From: Methanomethylovorans hollandica DSM 15978
Lineage (GTDB): Archaea; Halobacteriota; Methanosarcinia; Methanosarcinales; Methanosarcinaceae
Length of the DNA: 64,000 nt
Direction: 5' to 3'
Assembly: GCF_000328665.1 (NCBI RefSeq)
Contig: NC_019972.1
Coordinates: forward strand, 221,110 to 285,109
Positions 1-8,914 of the stretch are shown in pieces; positions within the stretch are counted from its first letter, which is position 1; each line of letters begins with the position of its first letter. A model generated the notes under the pieces. It saw nothing but the letters and a program-made list of their open reading frames with translations, had not been told where the DNA came from and ran no database searches. The translations under genes were made by a program, and so were the position numbers.

Positions 1-441
1 CAGTTCTCTAAAAGACTTGCTGAACTCGGAATCTGGTTTGAAGTGAAGTAATGCTATAGCTATTGTAATCACTGAATGATAACAAAGATTGTGACCTGAA
101 AATCCAGGGCATTTGTGTATCAATTCTGCAGTGTGTGAATAGTCTGCGTACTCATATTGTGTACAGTAAGAAGTATTTATTGAGGATGATGAAAAGAATA
201 TTATTTGTAAAGTTGATGCATCTGGCTTGGTATCTACAGTTATATTTAGAATATTTGATTTTGATCCGGGGAGAAGGTGATATATTGCTTTTAGCAGACT
301 CTTGCTAGGATTTGCTTGTTTAATGGTATTCCTGTTGGAATAAGTACCTGTTTTGCCTGAAGCATCGAATGCTTGTCTTAATGCAGATGTGTCTAGCTCA
401 TCGGGATATTTATTCCACGCAAGTGTGTGTTTAAAGCTCAT
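1..441 (-). CDS. SWIM-like zinc-binding protein, 3' end outside window
   Basis: An open frame starts at the ATG at 441, six to nine bases after a GGAG ribosome-binding site, and runs off the left edge without a stop (147 codons visible). The visible C-terminal half carries the pattern C-x8-C-x-H (HKCPGFSGHNLCYH), the same spacing type as the neighbouring gene at 452-1057. This resembles the second half of a SWIM zinc finger. No signal peptide or membrane segment is visible. It lies 10 bases after the upstream gene's stop, so it is probably the last visible member of the primase operon. Function is unknown; a nucleic-acid or protein-binding zinc module is an inference. Confidence 0.7.
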   Translation of the reverse strand, partial: MSFKHTLAWNKYPDELDTSALRQAFDASGKTGTYSNRNTIKQANPSKSLLKAIYHLLPGSKSNILNITVDTKPDASTLQIIFFSSSSINTSYCTQYEYADYSHTAELIHKCPGFSGHNLCYHSVITIAIALLHFKPDSEFSKSFREL

Positions 442-451
442 TGGGATCTCC

Positions 452-1057
452 TTATGATAGCATGTAGTCCAGTACAACATCATCTAGATTACTGATTTTG
501 CCTGTATTATTTTTTGTCTGCTTTTTTTGTGGTATTATTGGTATTTTTCGAACTGGTGTATCCGTAAGGAAGATTATATCTTCTGTTATGTTTAGCATAT
601 CTTCCGGATCAGGTACAGGAGTGAATCTATTAATAGTACTGGTTTTAATCAGTTCATTAAGTTTTTCTTCAAACCTTCCTAGCATTTCATAATATTCATT
701 TGGATGGTTTGGAATTAAATAAGGATTCATAAATTCCTGTGCGAAACTATCAGTTCTGTTTATGTAAATTTCGTATATCAGCAAGGAAAAGTCAATGTGC
801 TTGCAGTTATGAGTTCCATCATATTCTGAACAGGTGTGATTGACAATTATCTTTGTTTTTCCAGAGGGAGTTATATATGCTCCTATCTGACAGATGTGCT
901 CATCTACATAATCAATCTGAATGCATGCCGTAAATGTTCCATTTACGTTTACAAAGATTGATGATGGAGTTGTGCATATGGTTTTTATTTCTGAAATTAT
1001 GTTTCGGAATTCACTTAAACGGTTATCATTTTGGGAACTGGAAGGGATGTTTGGCAT
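452..1057 (-). CDS. SWIM-like zinc-binding protein
   Basis: The product is 201 residues. The middle part contains a Cys followed by HTCSEYDGTHNCKH, which fits the CxnCxH end of a SWIM zinc finger, a DNA- or protein-binding module. The C-terminal 60 residues are charged and probably disordered. The ATG at 1057 overlaps the end of priL by about 40 bases and has a GAGG box about 10 bases upstream, so the gene is likely translationally linked to priL. The following gene (1-441) has the same cysteine/histidine pattern, which suggests a duplicated pair. The exact role is not recognisable; the operon context points to replication or repair. Confidence 0.75.
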   Translation of the reverse strand: MPNIPSSSQNDNRLSEFRNIISEIKTICTTPSSIFVNVNGTFTACIQIDYVDEHICQIGAYITPSGKTKIIVNHTCSEYDGTHNCKHIDFSLLIYEIYINRTDSFAQEFMNPYLIPNHPNEYYEMLGRFEEKLNELIKTSTINRFTPVPDPEDMLNITEDIIFLTDTPVRKIPIIPQKKQTKNNTGKISNLDDVVLDYMLS

Positions 1058-2361
1058 TTTGAAGAAACCTCGTTTTTTAGATTATATCTTTGTCTTAAGA
1101 TATCTTTCTTATGGTAATAATTTTCAGGGAAGTCTAGTGCTTTTATCCAACACTGAGGACACATAGAGTAGCCAATACAATATTTTCCAAATCCACGGGT
1201 TCCGTAGATATATTTTGGAGTATTGTCTGTGTCAATCAATGATTTTATTTGTTTTTCTGCTATTTCCGGGTTGTATTTTTTGTCATTAATTTGTGATTTT
1301 AGTATTTGATGGCATTCTGCTTTTGAGAAGAACCACAAGAGGGTTGAGAAAAAAGCAGTTCTTATATCATGTGGTATCTCAGAAGATTCGATCAATTTTG
1401 CCATGCAAGGAAATTGTTTTAGTTTATGTATATCTTCTATTGTTTTGAGGGTTATTTTTGTGCTGTTCTGAATAGTTAGAGCAAAGGGATCTACTATTCT
1501 TAGTTCGGGAAATTTTCTTGAGCTTTGAGCTTTTTTGTATACTTGCATTAAGTTTCTATCATCTAATTTCAAGAGGTTGTTTTTAAATTTTTGTTCCCAT
1601 ACACGCTTACAGTTATATTGTTCGATTGCATCGCGTATGTCAACTATGCTAAGTGTTTTTTGAGTCAATGTATCTTTCAGGAGAATGTCTACAGCGAATT
1701 TCAAATAGGGGTCTGCATTGTATTCATATAGTAGCCATGGTCCTTTGATATTTCCTGTTTCCAGAAGCTGATCAATAATATCCTGGAAGATAGTTTTTAT
1801 TTCATTTTTGATGCTCTGATCAATTGTTTTTTCAAAAAAAGATATCATAGTATCGAATGATAATTCAAAGTATGATGGAATTTTATCCATGTAAACATGG
1901 GGGGGAACTACAACATGGTAGTCTATTATAGCATTATCTCTTGAAAATGGAATGTTTTCGTTTATTTCTGATAATGGAATTATAAGATTACCTTTTTCAA
2001 TTGCATTTTTTCCGAATATTGCCTGGATAACCTGTTTTTTTATCGGTTTATTTTCAAGATATTCCAGAATGCTCCATGTGAATAGATTTCTGCAGTTCTT
2101 TTCGATTTGTGTCATGGATGCATTATGGAGTAACCAACCGGTGATTGAGAATAAGACATATGCATGGTCAAGTGATAAGAAATCCGTAATCGATAGGTCA
2201 GTTATATTGCCCATAAATGACATCGAGATAATCTTGTTTACAAGTGGTTTTTCGTTAAAAATATTCAAAGGTTTCAATGCACTAAACGGCTGGATGAGTT
2301 CATCACCTGTGCTTTTTTGTGCATTAAATATAGGATGAGGTTGCAATCCTGGGTTCTGCAT
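1015..2361 (-). CDS. priL: DNA primase large subunit, PriL-like
   Basis: The product is 448 residues, longer than a typical archaeal PriL. The C-terminal part has the layout of the primase large-subunit Fe-S domain: a FPCM motif, a helical stretch, then a cluster KYCIGYSMCPQC that supplies the remaining cysteines. The large subunit binds the PriS catalytic subunit and helps initiate RNA/DNA primers. The gene starts at 2361 inside the end of priS (38-base overlap), the expected partner, so the two are co-translated. The N-terminal half is highly diverged and could not be matched by eye. The call rests on the cysteine layout and on adjacency to priS. Confidence 0.72.
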   Translation of the reverse strand: MQNPGLQPHPIFNAQKSTGDELIQPFSALKPLNIFNEKPLVNKIISMSFMGNITDLSITDFLSLDHAYVLFSITGWLLHNASMTQIEKNCRNLFTWSILEYLENKPIKKQVIQAIFGKNAIEKGNLIIPLSEINENIPFSRDNAIIDYHVVVPPHVYMDKIPSYFELSFDTMISFFEKTIDQSIKNEIKTIFQDIIDQLLETGNIKGPWLLYEYNADPYLKFAVDILLKDTLTQKTLSIVDIRDAIEQYNCKRVWEQKFKNNLLKLDDRNLMQVYKKAQSSRKFPELRIVDPFALTIQNSTKITLKTIEDIHKLKQFPCMAKLIESSEIPHDIRTAFFSTLLWFFSKAECHQILKSQINDKKYNPEIAEKQIKSLIDTDNTPKYIYGTRGFGKYCIGYSMCPQCWIKALDFPENYYHKKDILRQRYNLKNEVSSKCQTSLPVPKMITV

Positions 2362-3184
2362 TTTCTAACACTCTATAGAATGCTTTTATTGGTTCTTCTT
2401 CGGTTATTAAGGAAACTGGTTTTGTTACTGAGGCATTTAAGCTTCCTGGATATCTAAGTACTCGATTGGCATCGTTTGTTACTGTTGGATCAAGAGGTAT
2501 CTGGTATTTTTGAATAAGAGTAGTTTTTATGTATTCTCTTGATGTTGTTCCAAGGTTCCAGCTGATTGGATCAGTTACATGAATATGCGTTCCCTGTCCA
2601 GAATAAAGAATATGGATACTATTTTTATTGAATCCCCATTCTATGAGGATATTTTTAAGATCAAATGCATATTGGATTGATAATAGCAGACAATTGAAAC
2701 AATACAAGTATTGGTATGGCGGTAATGATTGTATCAGAGATATTTCTGAATCAGTAGAATTCTCATATCCGGAATGAAAAGGACATAATCCGCTTTTTGC
2801 AATATTCTTTGCATCGATATCAAATGCAAGGAGCCAACCGTGGTTCTTTATGTTATTTAGTTTGAAGTATATCCCTTTGAACTGTACATTTTCAAGTACA
2901 CTTTTTATAGGGTCTTTTTCTTTTATGTTCAGGCATATTGCCTGAAGGTCTTTTATGTTACTGATTGATGTATTGGTTCTTCTCAAGAAATCTCTTGTTC
3001 CTCTGTTTGTTGAAATTGGTCTAAGCGGAGCAAATCCGAATTCTGAAATGTTCTTAGGATTAAGGTATTCGGGATTTTTATTTGCAATTTGCGGGAAAAT
3101 ATGCTGATAAAAATATTTAATTTCTTTTTCAGATGAGGGATTCCATGTTGATTTAATTGTTTCTGGATTGATTTGACATGTCAT
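2324..3184 (-). CDS. priS: DNA primase small (catalytic) subunit, PriS
   Basis: From the ATG at 3184 the product is 286 residues. Archaeo-eukaryotic primase motifs are clear: the metal-binding FDID at about 121-124, SGQGTHIH at about 195-202, and a third motif with TVTNDANRVLRYPGSLN near 231-250. A zinc knuckle (CPFHSG...CFNC) lies between motifs I and II, as in archaeal PriS. An in-frame extension upstream to 3346 exists, but it lies beyond the TATA box and A-tract promoter at 3205-3236, so 3184 is preferred. It synthesises primers with PriL, encoded immediately downstream. Confidence 0.93.
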   Translation of the reverse strand: MTCQINPETIKSTWNPSSEKEIKYFYQHIFPQIANKNPEYLNPKNISEFGFAPLRPISTNRGTRDFLRRTNTSISNIKDLQAICLNIKEKDPIKSVLENVQFKGIYFKLNNIKNHGWLLAFDIDAKNIAKSGLCPFHSGYENSTDSEISLIQSLPPYQYLYCFNCLLLSIQYAFDLKNILIEWGFNKNSIHILYSGQGTHIHVTDPISWNLGTTSREYIKTTLIQKYQIPLDPTVTNDANRVLRYPGSLNASVTKPVSLITEEEPIKAFYRVLENAEPRIATSSYI

Positions 3185-3204
3185 ATTACTCAGAAAAAGT
3201 GTGC

Positions 3205-3236
3205 TTTTTTTTGAAAATGGATAGGTATATATAATA
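3205..3236. promoter_or_regulatory. Divergent promoter: shared TATA and A8-GCACAC element
   Basis: The palindromic TATA stretch GTATATATAATA at 3225-3236 can serve both directions. On the minus strand it is followed 20-25 bases later by A8-GCACAC (3212-3199) and then by the priS ATG at 3184. On the plus strand the TATA centre lies 27 bases before the ATG at 3257, which would make that mRNA leaderless. The A-tract element is the same one seen before many other genes in the window. Confidence 0.6.
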
Positions 3237-3256
3237 ACCATTTGATAGCTAATTTT

Positions 3257-3901
3257 ATGAGATTTAGTTGGGAATTCCTTCTGAATACATTTTACAATTA
3301 TCCTCATGTAAGTATGATTAATGTAAAATTTAATACCCCTCTGCAATTTATGAATATATGTATTAGCGGGATATTATTATGTGAGAATATAGAACTTCAG
3401 GATAGTCCAACCTTATCCGGTACGATAGATATAGGTCAGATATCTGAATCGGGTAGCATATGTAAGATACTTGTTTCAGAATACAGTAATCACTACCGTT
3501 CAGGGACTTATGTACATGATGAAAATGGTTTGTTATATTCATTGGACTTGAAAAAGATCTCTTTTTTCCGGAAATCTCTTAGTTCTCTGGATGTTGAAAA
3601 TATTAGAATCCTTATAGATAGAACAATGTATGAATATGATTCATGTGAAAGATTAATGCTCTGTCTGGCTACACATGTTGTTCATAATATGCATCTTGAA
3701 TCAGAGGGTGGGCAGATAAAAGAGTTTTTCTTTAATGAGGTTCTTGATGAAATTCGGCTTGATAATGAGATGAATTCCCGAAATGAACTTGAAGAAAAGA
3801 TTCTAAAAGCTCGGCCATTGCTTTCGGAAAATGTTGTTCAGGACTTGATTGATTATATTATTTCAATAGGTGCTTTTGTGCCTATAGATCCTGTAATTTG
3901 A
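3257..3901 (+). CDS. Hypothetical protein divergent from priS
   Basis: This is a soluble, acidic protein of about 214 residues with no recognised domain. It is the only plus-strand gene in the first 9 kb and is transcribed away from priSL. The ATG at 3257 is chosen because it sits 27 bases after the TATA centre, as expected for a leaderless transcript. A TTG at 3242 and an ATG at 3314 are alternatives. The gene converges on the VWA protein gene, with stops only two bases apart. No function is proposed. Confidence 0.65.
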   Translation: MRFSWEFLLNTFYNYPHVSMINVKFNTPLQFMNICISGILLCENIELQDSPTLSGTIDIGQISESGSICKILVSEYSNHYRSGTYVHDENGLLYSLDLKKISFFRKSLSSLDVENIRILIDRTMYEYDSCERLMLCLATHVVHNMHLESEGGQIKEFFFNEVLDEIRLDNEMNSRNELEEKILKARPLLSENVVQDLIDYIISIGAFVPIDPVI

Positions 3902-3903
3902 TT

Positions 3904-5520
3904 TCAGGACAGGCTCATTATATTGCTAATAACCAGATCTGAATAGTTTTGGTCTGTTGGAATAGAATAAGCTTTTGTGATTACTGGTTTTATAGCTTTT
4001 TTAAATTCACTTGTAAATTCCTTCCCTATGCAATAAAGAAAGATATTATTTTTATTGTTCTTGATCTCAGATAATAGTCTGTATGTTTCTTTCTGAATAA
4101 GTGAATTGTTGGATTCATCTGTTAGAATGAAGATAGCATTTCCTGATCCTAGTTTACTGATATATTTAATCGTAGAATGTATATTTGTTCCATATCCGGT
4201 TGCTTCCATTTTTGACATTATCTCTTCGTTTTGATAATAATCTCTGCTTTTTGCTATGTGCAGAGTAATGCTATCATTAAATTCAATCAATGAAACAGGC
4301 CATTCTTTTCTTTTTGATGCTGCATTTATAGCTATGATAGCATCGATCATCCTTTCTGTTGGTACTCCTGACATACTGCCACTTGTATCAGCAACTATTA
4401 CAATATGGGGTTTGTTCTTCAGTGATGATTGTTTAGGTACCTTAATTTCTGATATTCTCTTAGTAGTTATATCAGGAATTAGTATCCCAAATGTGTTTAG
4501 TGTTCCTATCAAATCGAGTTCCTGGAATGAATGATTCGAATTCCATGTTCCTGTAGATTTTAGTTGTTTTTGATAATTAGATTGTGATGCCGATATTAGA
4601 GGTAGAGCTATTTTTTTAGCTCTTCTTTTACGGAACTCTTGTTTTAGATCTTTACCGAGATTTTTATTGGGATTTAAGTCATCGTATATATCTGATAATT
4701 TATCTGCTACTTTTTCTATGTCTTCCTTTGTCAGTTTTCTTTCAAGTGGTAGTGATGGATTAAGGATTTTTTTATTATTTTTACCGTTTCCATTTTGAGT
4801 ATTATTGCCATGTTCTTTGTTTTCAGAGTCCGTTTCTTGTTCATCTAACCCGGATGACTGTTCTTCATTCCCTCTTGGTGTTGATTTTGGAATTGATGAA
4901 TCGTACCAGTTTTTGAATATCCTAGCAAGTTCAATGAGTCTTTTTTCAAATGCCCTTTGATCAGTGTATAACAGATCAAATATATTTTGTTCTGTAATTC
5001 CTAATTGGTAGCTATGTCCGTAATAATCGTATACCATAGCAACATTCAGGTTTTGAAAAATAGTATCGGGGGAAATGTCTTCATCTGAGAATTTCCATGG
5101 CCTTAATTCCTCAAGTCCATAAATATACGTATCTTGCCATTCCATTTCCAGAAGGTTTATGCGATCAATTAGTAGATCGTATATTATATTCAAGAATTCA
5201 GGAACATGTTTTTTTTCAATTCCTTCGTTTTTTGAAATTGCAATATGTAGTTCTTGTTCTACAGTTGTTCCTGGGAAAAGAGTACGATGAGATGTTTCAT
5301 GAGCAAGAACAGTTTTGATAGTATTCTGACTAAAGTTCTGTACTAATCCATTTGAAAGATAGATTATGGAATAGCCCTGACAAGCAATAGTATCTCCAAT
5401 ATCAGCAATTTCACAGTTTATATGAGGGAGTTTGTAGTGATCCAGTACATATCTTAAAAATAAATTATACTCTGGCAGGAGGGTTGTTCTTACTGGAGTA
5501 GATGAATTATTATGAGACAT
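3904..5520 (-). CDS. Putative metallopeptidase with C-terminal VWA domain (DUF2201-like)
   Basis: The product is 538 residues. Near residue 90 it has AHETSHRTLFPG, an HExxH zinc-protease motif. A low-complexity Asn/Lys/Glu linker follows (about 220-250), and the C-terminal third is a von Willebrand A fold with an intact MIDAS motif (DTSGSMSG) and later conserved Thr and Asp positions. The order metallopeptidase-like domain then VWA matches the DUF2201/CoxE-like group, which usually works beside a MoxR AAA ATPase; none is visible here. The leader contains a weak version of the A-tract element (ACAAAAGCACCAC). The cellular role is unknown. Confidence 0.82.
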   Translation of the reverse strand: MSHNNSSTPVRTTLLPEYNLFLRYVLDHYKLPHINCEIADIGDTIACQGYSIIYLSNGLVQNFSQNTIKTVLAHETSHRTLFPGTTVEQELHIAISKNEGIEKKHVPEFLNIIYDLLIDRINLLEMEWQDTYIYGLEELRPWKFSDEDISPDTIFQNLNVAMVYDYYGHSYQLGITEQNIFDLLYTDQRAFEKRLIELARIFKNWYDSSIPKSTPRGNEEQSSGLDEQETDSENKEHGNNTQNGNGKNNKKILNPSLPLERKLTKEDIEKVADKLSDIYDDLNPNKNLGKDLKQEFRKRRAKKIALPLISASQSNYQKQLKSTGTWNSNHSFQELDLIGTLNTFGILIPDITTKRISEIKVPKQSSLKNKPHIVIVADTSGSMSGVPTERMIDAIIAINAASKRKEWPVSLIEFNDSITLHIAKSRDYYQNEEIMSKMEATGYGTNIHSTIKYISKLGSGNAIFILTDESNNSLIQKETYRLLSEIKNNKNNIFLYCIGKEFTSEFKKAIKPVITKAYSIPTDQNYSDLVISNIMSLS

Positions 5521-5611
5521 ATTAGGAGATCCTATTTGTGGTGCTTTTGTTAGTTCTCAATACGGGGTGCAAGTCAGAAAGATTCTGTTGCTGAAGCAGT
5601 CAGTTTTACAG

Positions 5612-5661
5612 TCAACTACCCCACCCTGCCAGCCTTCGGCTGTCGATGATGGGACTTGAAT
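5612..5661 (-). repeat. Right end of TnpB element 1 (hairpin)
   Basis: Immediately after the tnpB stop, on the tnpB strand, comes CAAGTCCC, then a hairpin built on CAGCC/GGCTG, then GGTGGGGTAGTTGAC. The same order recurs at the other TnpB gene and at five loci without TnpB: GAAGTCCCC-like box, hairpin, GTAGTTCAC-like box. In IS200/IS605 elements this region is both the transposon end and the 3' part of the omegaRNA guide. Confidence 0.6.
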
Positions 5662-5666
5662 GTCAA

Positions 5667-6830
5667 TTATGCATTCGTCTGGGTGGCTGACAGACACCCC
5701 TGAGATAACGAGATATACCCGAAATCCCTTGTTCTTCTTTCGATATTCATCGAAGCATTCAGATCTGCATTGTTCTCATATCCGCATTTTTTACATATGA
5801 ATTTCAACCGATTCCTGTTGGTATTGGAAATATGATTACATCGGTTGCATTCCTGTGAAGTATGAGCAGGGTCCACAAAGTGGACTTTTATTCCTGCTTC
5901 TTTTGCTTTGTATGTAATGAAATCCTGCAGTTGTCTGTATGTCCAGCTACTTTGATGATAGCGTTTGTCTTTACGAACTTTCCTTACTTTGTTCTCACGA
6001 ATACCTTTTAGGTCCTCTAATCCTATCAAAAAAACCTTGTTCTCAATGGCGAATTTAATAATTTGTTTTGATATCATATGGTTTACATGTCGCATAAGAC
6101 GTTTCTCTTTATCAGAAAGATGTTTGATCATTTTTCTTGCTGACAAAGTTCCCTTCGATTGTAACCTTTTTCGCATTGACATGTATTGGTTTCTGATATC
6201 TTTGATATGACCTCCTGCAAAGAACCTGCAGTTCTTTTCAGTGGTTGATGCAACAGCAAGGTAGTTCATTCCCAAGTCAATACCCATGTAATTGGATGAG
6301 TATTCCAGTTCTTTTTCTGGAACTTCCTTTTCAATGGACAGATGGAAAGAATGATTACTATCCTTATGTCTTACAACTTTGGATGCTGTGAATTTCCATG
6401 TACCATCGAAGTATTGCTGTGCATTATCATAACTTTGTATCTTATATGGTTTCCTCCCATTATTAATGGTTGTAATAGCAACTAAATCCTGACTTATACT
6501 AAAATCTCTTTTGTAGGAAAGCGTCATCGAATACGGACTGAATGTTATTTCCTTCCAGATCACTTTTCTTTCCTTAATCTGTTCTTTCAAGGTTTTGTAG
6601 CATCCTGATACTTGTCTTGGGATATTACAACTCATCTGGGATTTCAGTCCGATAACTTCCCGAAGATATCCGTAAACGATTTTCTGCAACTTATAAGAAC
6701 CAATTGTTTTTCCGTTCTGAAAAACAACAGAAGAAGCATAGTTCATTCCATCCGAATACTTTTGCATGGTCTCTACCAGATCGTTATCTGGATTTACTAT
6801 TTTCAGAATAACAGTTTTAGTCAGGATCAT
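5667..6830 (-). CDS. tnpB: RNA-guided nuclease TnpB (IS200/IS605 family)
   Basis: The product is 387 residues, the usual size for TnpB. The RuvC-type residues are visible: Asp in GIDLGMNYLAVAS, Glu in IGLEDLKGIRE and Asp in NADLNASMNI. The zinc ribbon is CNRC...CKKCG. TnpB uses an omegaRNA made from the 3' end of its own element to cut DNA, and this helps the element persist. No TnpA transposase lies next to it, so it cannot move alone. The catalytic residues look intact, so it may still be active. Confidence 0.93.
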   Translation of the reverse strand: MILTKTVILKIVNPDNDLVETMQKYSDGMNYASSVVFQNGKTIGSYKLQKIVYGYLREVIGLKSQMSCNIPRQVSGCYKTLKEQIKERKVIWKEITFSPYSMTLSYKRDFSISQDLVAITTINNGRKPYKIQSYDNAQQYFDGTWKFTASKVVRHKDSNHSFHLSIEKEVPEKELEYSSNYMGIDLGMNYLAVASTTEKNCRFFAGGHIKDIRNQYMSMRKRLQSKGTLSARKMIKHLSDKEKRLMRHVNHMISKQIIKFAIENKVFLIGLEDLKGIRENKVRKVRKDKRYHQSSWTYRQLQDFITYKAKEAGIKVHFVDPAHTSQECNRCNHISNTNRNRLKFICKKCGYENNADLNASMNIERRTRDFGYISLSQGCLSATQTNA

Positions 6831-6927
6831 GCAATAACCTTCTTTCAGAGATTTCAGTATATTGTTTGCATTTTTGTTAGAAAATCGTTAGTAGTATAAT
6901 GGTTTTTATGTTATAAATACCTTAATG

Positions 6928-7098
6928 TTAGTTGGAGTGACGCATTCCTGCTCTAATAGTTGAAATCAAAGATAATAAGATCTGGTTAATATCATTTGGT
7001 GATACCTGAATTTTTCTGGCATTCGAAAAATTTTTTGCAATTATGGAATCATCCATTACTGCAATGTATCTTGGATACGAATAATTAACAATAACCAT
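6928..7098 (-). CDS. Small hypothetical protein (56 aa)
   Basis: A 56-residue frame begins at the ATG at 7098, only seven bases after the stop of the RecJ-like gene, with GAGAT upstream. It has a mixed, protein-like composition (MVIVNYSYPRYIAV...) and ends with TAA at 6928. The tight spacing suggests co-transcription with the nuclease gene. There is no recognisable domain. The promoter region of TnpB element 1 follows immediately. Confidence 0.5.
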   Translation of the reverse strand: MVIVNYSYPRYIAVMDDSIIAKNFSNARKIQVSPNDINQILLSLISTIRAGMRHSN

Positions 7099-7105
7099 GG
7101 TTATC

Positions 7106-8491
7106 TCAGCCTGAACCTATTTGTTGACTTATCATAATATTCATTTTCTCGAGGAATTGATCCATTGTTCCGTATGGAATTGTTGCTCCTGCGGCAATAT
7201 CGTGTCCTCCTCCAGCTCCTCCGAGTTCTTTGCATACTACCTCGAGTGCTTCAGAAAGATTCAGGCCTTTGTTAACAAGTATCTGTGTTCCTCTTGATGA
7301 TACTTTGTGACCGTCTTCCTTATTTGAAAATGCAAAGATTGGCAGATTCCGGTTGTAAGATGAATGAATCATTCCTGCAACTATGCCTACTATAGTTTCA
7401 GGGATCTTATCCTTGGCATCAAAGTACTGAATATGTGATAATTCAATTACACCATTTGTATTTTTAACATAATTGATTCCATCTACCAGGTTCTTCCTGT
7501 GTTCCTGCAGAAGAGTAGAAGCACGGCTATAATATTCCCCACGATCTCCAAGACAAACTGCAAAACCAATTTCAGCTTGCATATATCTTCCAGTTGCATT
7601 CAGAAGTGTACTAAATTCCATTGCATCTCTGGTTTCAGTTCCTTCTCTTTCCTGGACGAGTTCATAGCATTCTGTGATTATTCTGTCCATATTTGCTTTT
7701 GGAACATTATGCCCAATTGAATATTCAATAATAGCAGAAATGACTTTTCTTTTATCTGCTATTTCGAGATCAATCCATCTTTTCCATCTTTCATCTTTTG
7801 CAAGCGGAAAATGAAGACTACCCAAGAATTCAATGCAGCCATCTTCGTTTCCAGTGAGCCCCGGTAGATAAGGATCCGTTGAGAACTGGATCATTTTGTG
7901 TATGGGTCGTGTCTGCTTTCCATATAAAGAAAGATCCATTTTTGCCATTACGTGCTCAGGATTTGCTTTAAGGATTTCTTCGTTCAAACTTACAAGTTTT
8001 CCGTATTTTCTGTATTGTAGGTCTCCGATACATCCTACAATAGCAAGGCTTGCAAGGTCTCGGTTATCACCAAGTTCATTTGCAAGAATATATGTTGTCC
8101 CTGAACCACTTAGTTCATAGGAACCATTTGCACCAACAAGATGTGGATTTAGGTGGTGGGAATGTTGTCCTTGGGGCCTGTGATGATCGGATATTACTGC
8201 GTTTAGTCCATAGTTAATAATATGTTCTATTTGACCACTGCCAAGATCGGTGAATATAACAAGATCATGGTTTTCTTCTGATAATTCTTTTACTATCTTT
8301 TCATCAAGTTGTTTTACGAATTGCATTTCATAATCTATTCCAGCTCTTTCAAGAGCTCTTGCTATTATAGCTGCTGATGTAATTCCATCGGCATCAATGT
8401 GTGATACACAATGGACGTGCGAATAGTTTCTTATTTCTTTGGCACACTCGATTGCGATTTTTTGTAGAGCAAGATATTTTTCTGATGACAT
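7106..8491 (-). CDS. Archaeal RecJ/GAN-like single-strand nuclease (DHH family)
   Basis: The product is 461 residues. DHH phosphoesterase motifs are present: SHIDADG near residue 30, FTDLGSG, and ISDHHRP near 105. The C-terminal DHHA1 signature GGAGGGHDIAAGA is also intact. In archaea this family includes GAN, the Cdc45-like nuclease that travels with GINS and MCM, and related RecJ exonucleases. The ATG at 8491 follows a GTGAT Shine-Dalgarno sequence by four bases, so the GTG three codons earlier is part of the ribosome-binding site. The other replication genes around it support a replisome or repair role. Confidence 0.88.
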   Translation of the reverse strand: MSSEKYLALQKIAIECAKEIRNYSHVHCVSHIDADGITSAAIIARALERAGIDYEMQFVKQLDEKIVKELSEENHDLVIFTDLGSGQIEHIINYGLNAVISDHHRPQGQHSHHLNPHLVGANGSYELSGSGTTYILANELGDNRDLASLAIVGCIGDLQYRKYGKLVSLNEEILKANPEHVMAKMDLSLYGKQTRPIHKMIQFSTDPYLPGLTGNEDGCIEFLGSLHFPLAKDERWKRWIDLEIADKRKVISAIIEYSIGHNVPKANMDRIITECYELVQEREGTETRDAMEFSTLLNATGRYMQAEIGFAVCLGDRGEYYSRASTLLQEHRKNLVDGINYVKNTNGVIELSHIQYFDAKDKIPETIVGIVAGMIHSSYNRNLPIFAFSNKEDGHKVSSRGTQILVNKGLNLSEALEVVCKELGGAGGGHDIAAGATIPYGTMDQFLEKMNIMISQQIGSG

Positions 8492-8614
8492 ATGTATCAC
8501 GAATTTCTTTTTTTTGAGTTATATGTTTTACTACTGCATCATATTCGGATAAGACAATTCCGGTGTAGGGATTTGTGATATTAGTTCACTTAAGAATGCT
8601 AAAATAATGTTAGT

Positions 8615-8629
8615 TGTATGTTTTTTTTT
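8615..8629 (-). promoter_or_regulatory. A9-CATACA element upstream of the RecJ-like gene
   Basis: On the minus strand a run of nine A is followed by CATACAAC, about 125 bases before the RecJ-like ATG at 8491. It matches the recurrent A-tract element but lacks a clear TATA box. If used, it gives a leader of about 125 bases. Confidence 0.35.
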
Positions 8630-8888
8630 AAGTATTTGGTTTTAGTGATGAATTTTCTTGTATGGGAAGTGTTTCTGCCATTATTTTTTTCGTGTATGTA
8701 TTTGTCCAAAAAGTATGTTCAATCGATCTGTTGTTAACAGTTTGAGTGTATGTATCCAGTGATTCGAAACTATGTTGTTGAAGGAATTTTTTAATCCTTT
8801 TTTCAATACTGTCTTTGTTTGGTGTAGAGAAAATATCAATGGTTTTTCCATCATGATACTCTACGAAAACAAATACATTATCTTCCAT
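8628..8888 (-). CDS. Small hypothetical protein (86 aa), paralogue of 50.4-kb gene
   Basis: The product begins MEDNVFVFVEYHDGK and is 86 residues, with a short beta-strand N-terminus and a charged helical middle. A GAGGA box lies eight bases before the ATG. The mRNA sequence around the start (GAGGAATGtATAATGGAAGATA) is almost repeated at 50664-50650, where a related gene appears frameshifted. It sits 26 bases downstream of the 8915-9481 gene, probably in the same transcript. Function unknown. Confidence 0.7.
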   Translation of the reverse strand: MEDNVFVFVEYHDGKTIDIFSTPNKDSIEKRIKKFLQQHSFESLDTYTQTVNNRSIEHTFWTNTYTKKIMAETLPIQENSSLKPNT

Positions 8889-8914
8889 TATACATTCCTC
8901 TTGTTTTGAGTAAC

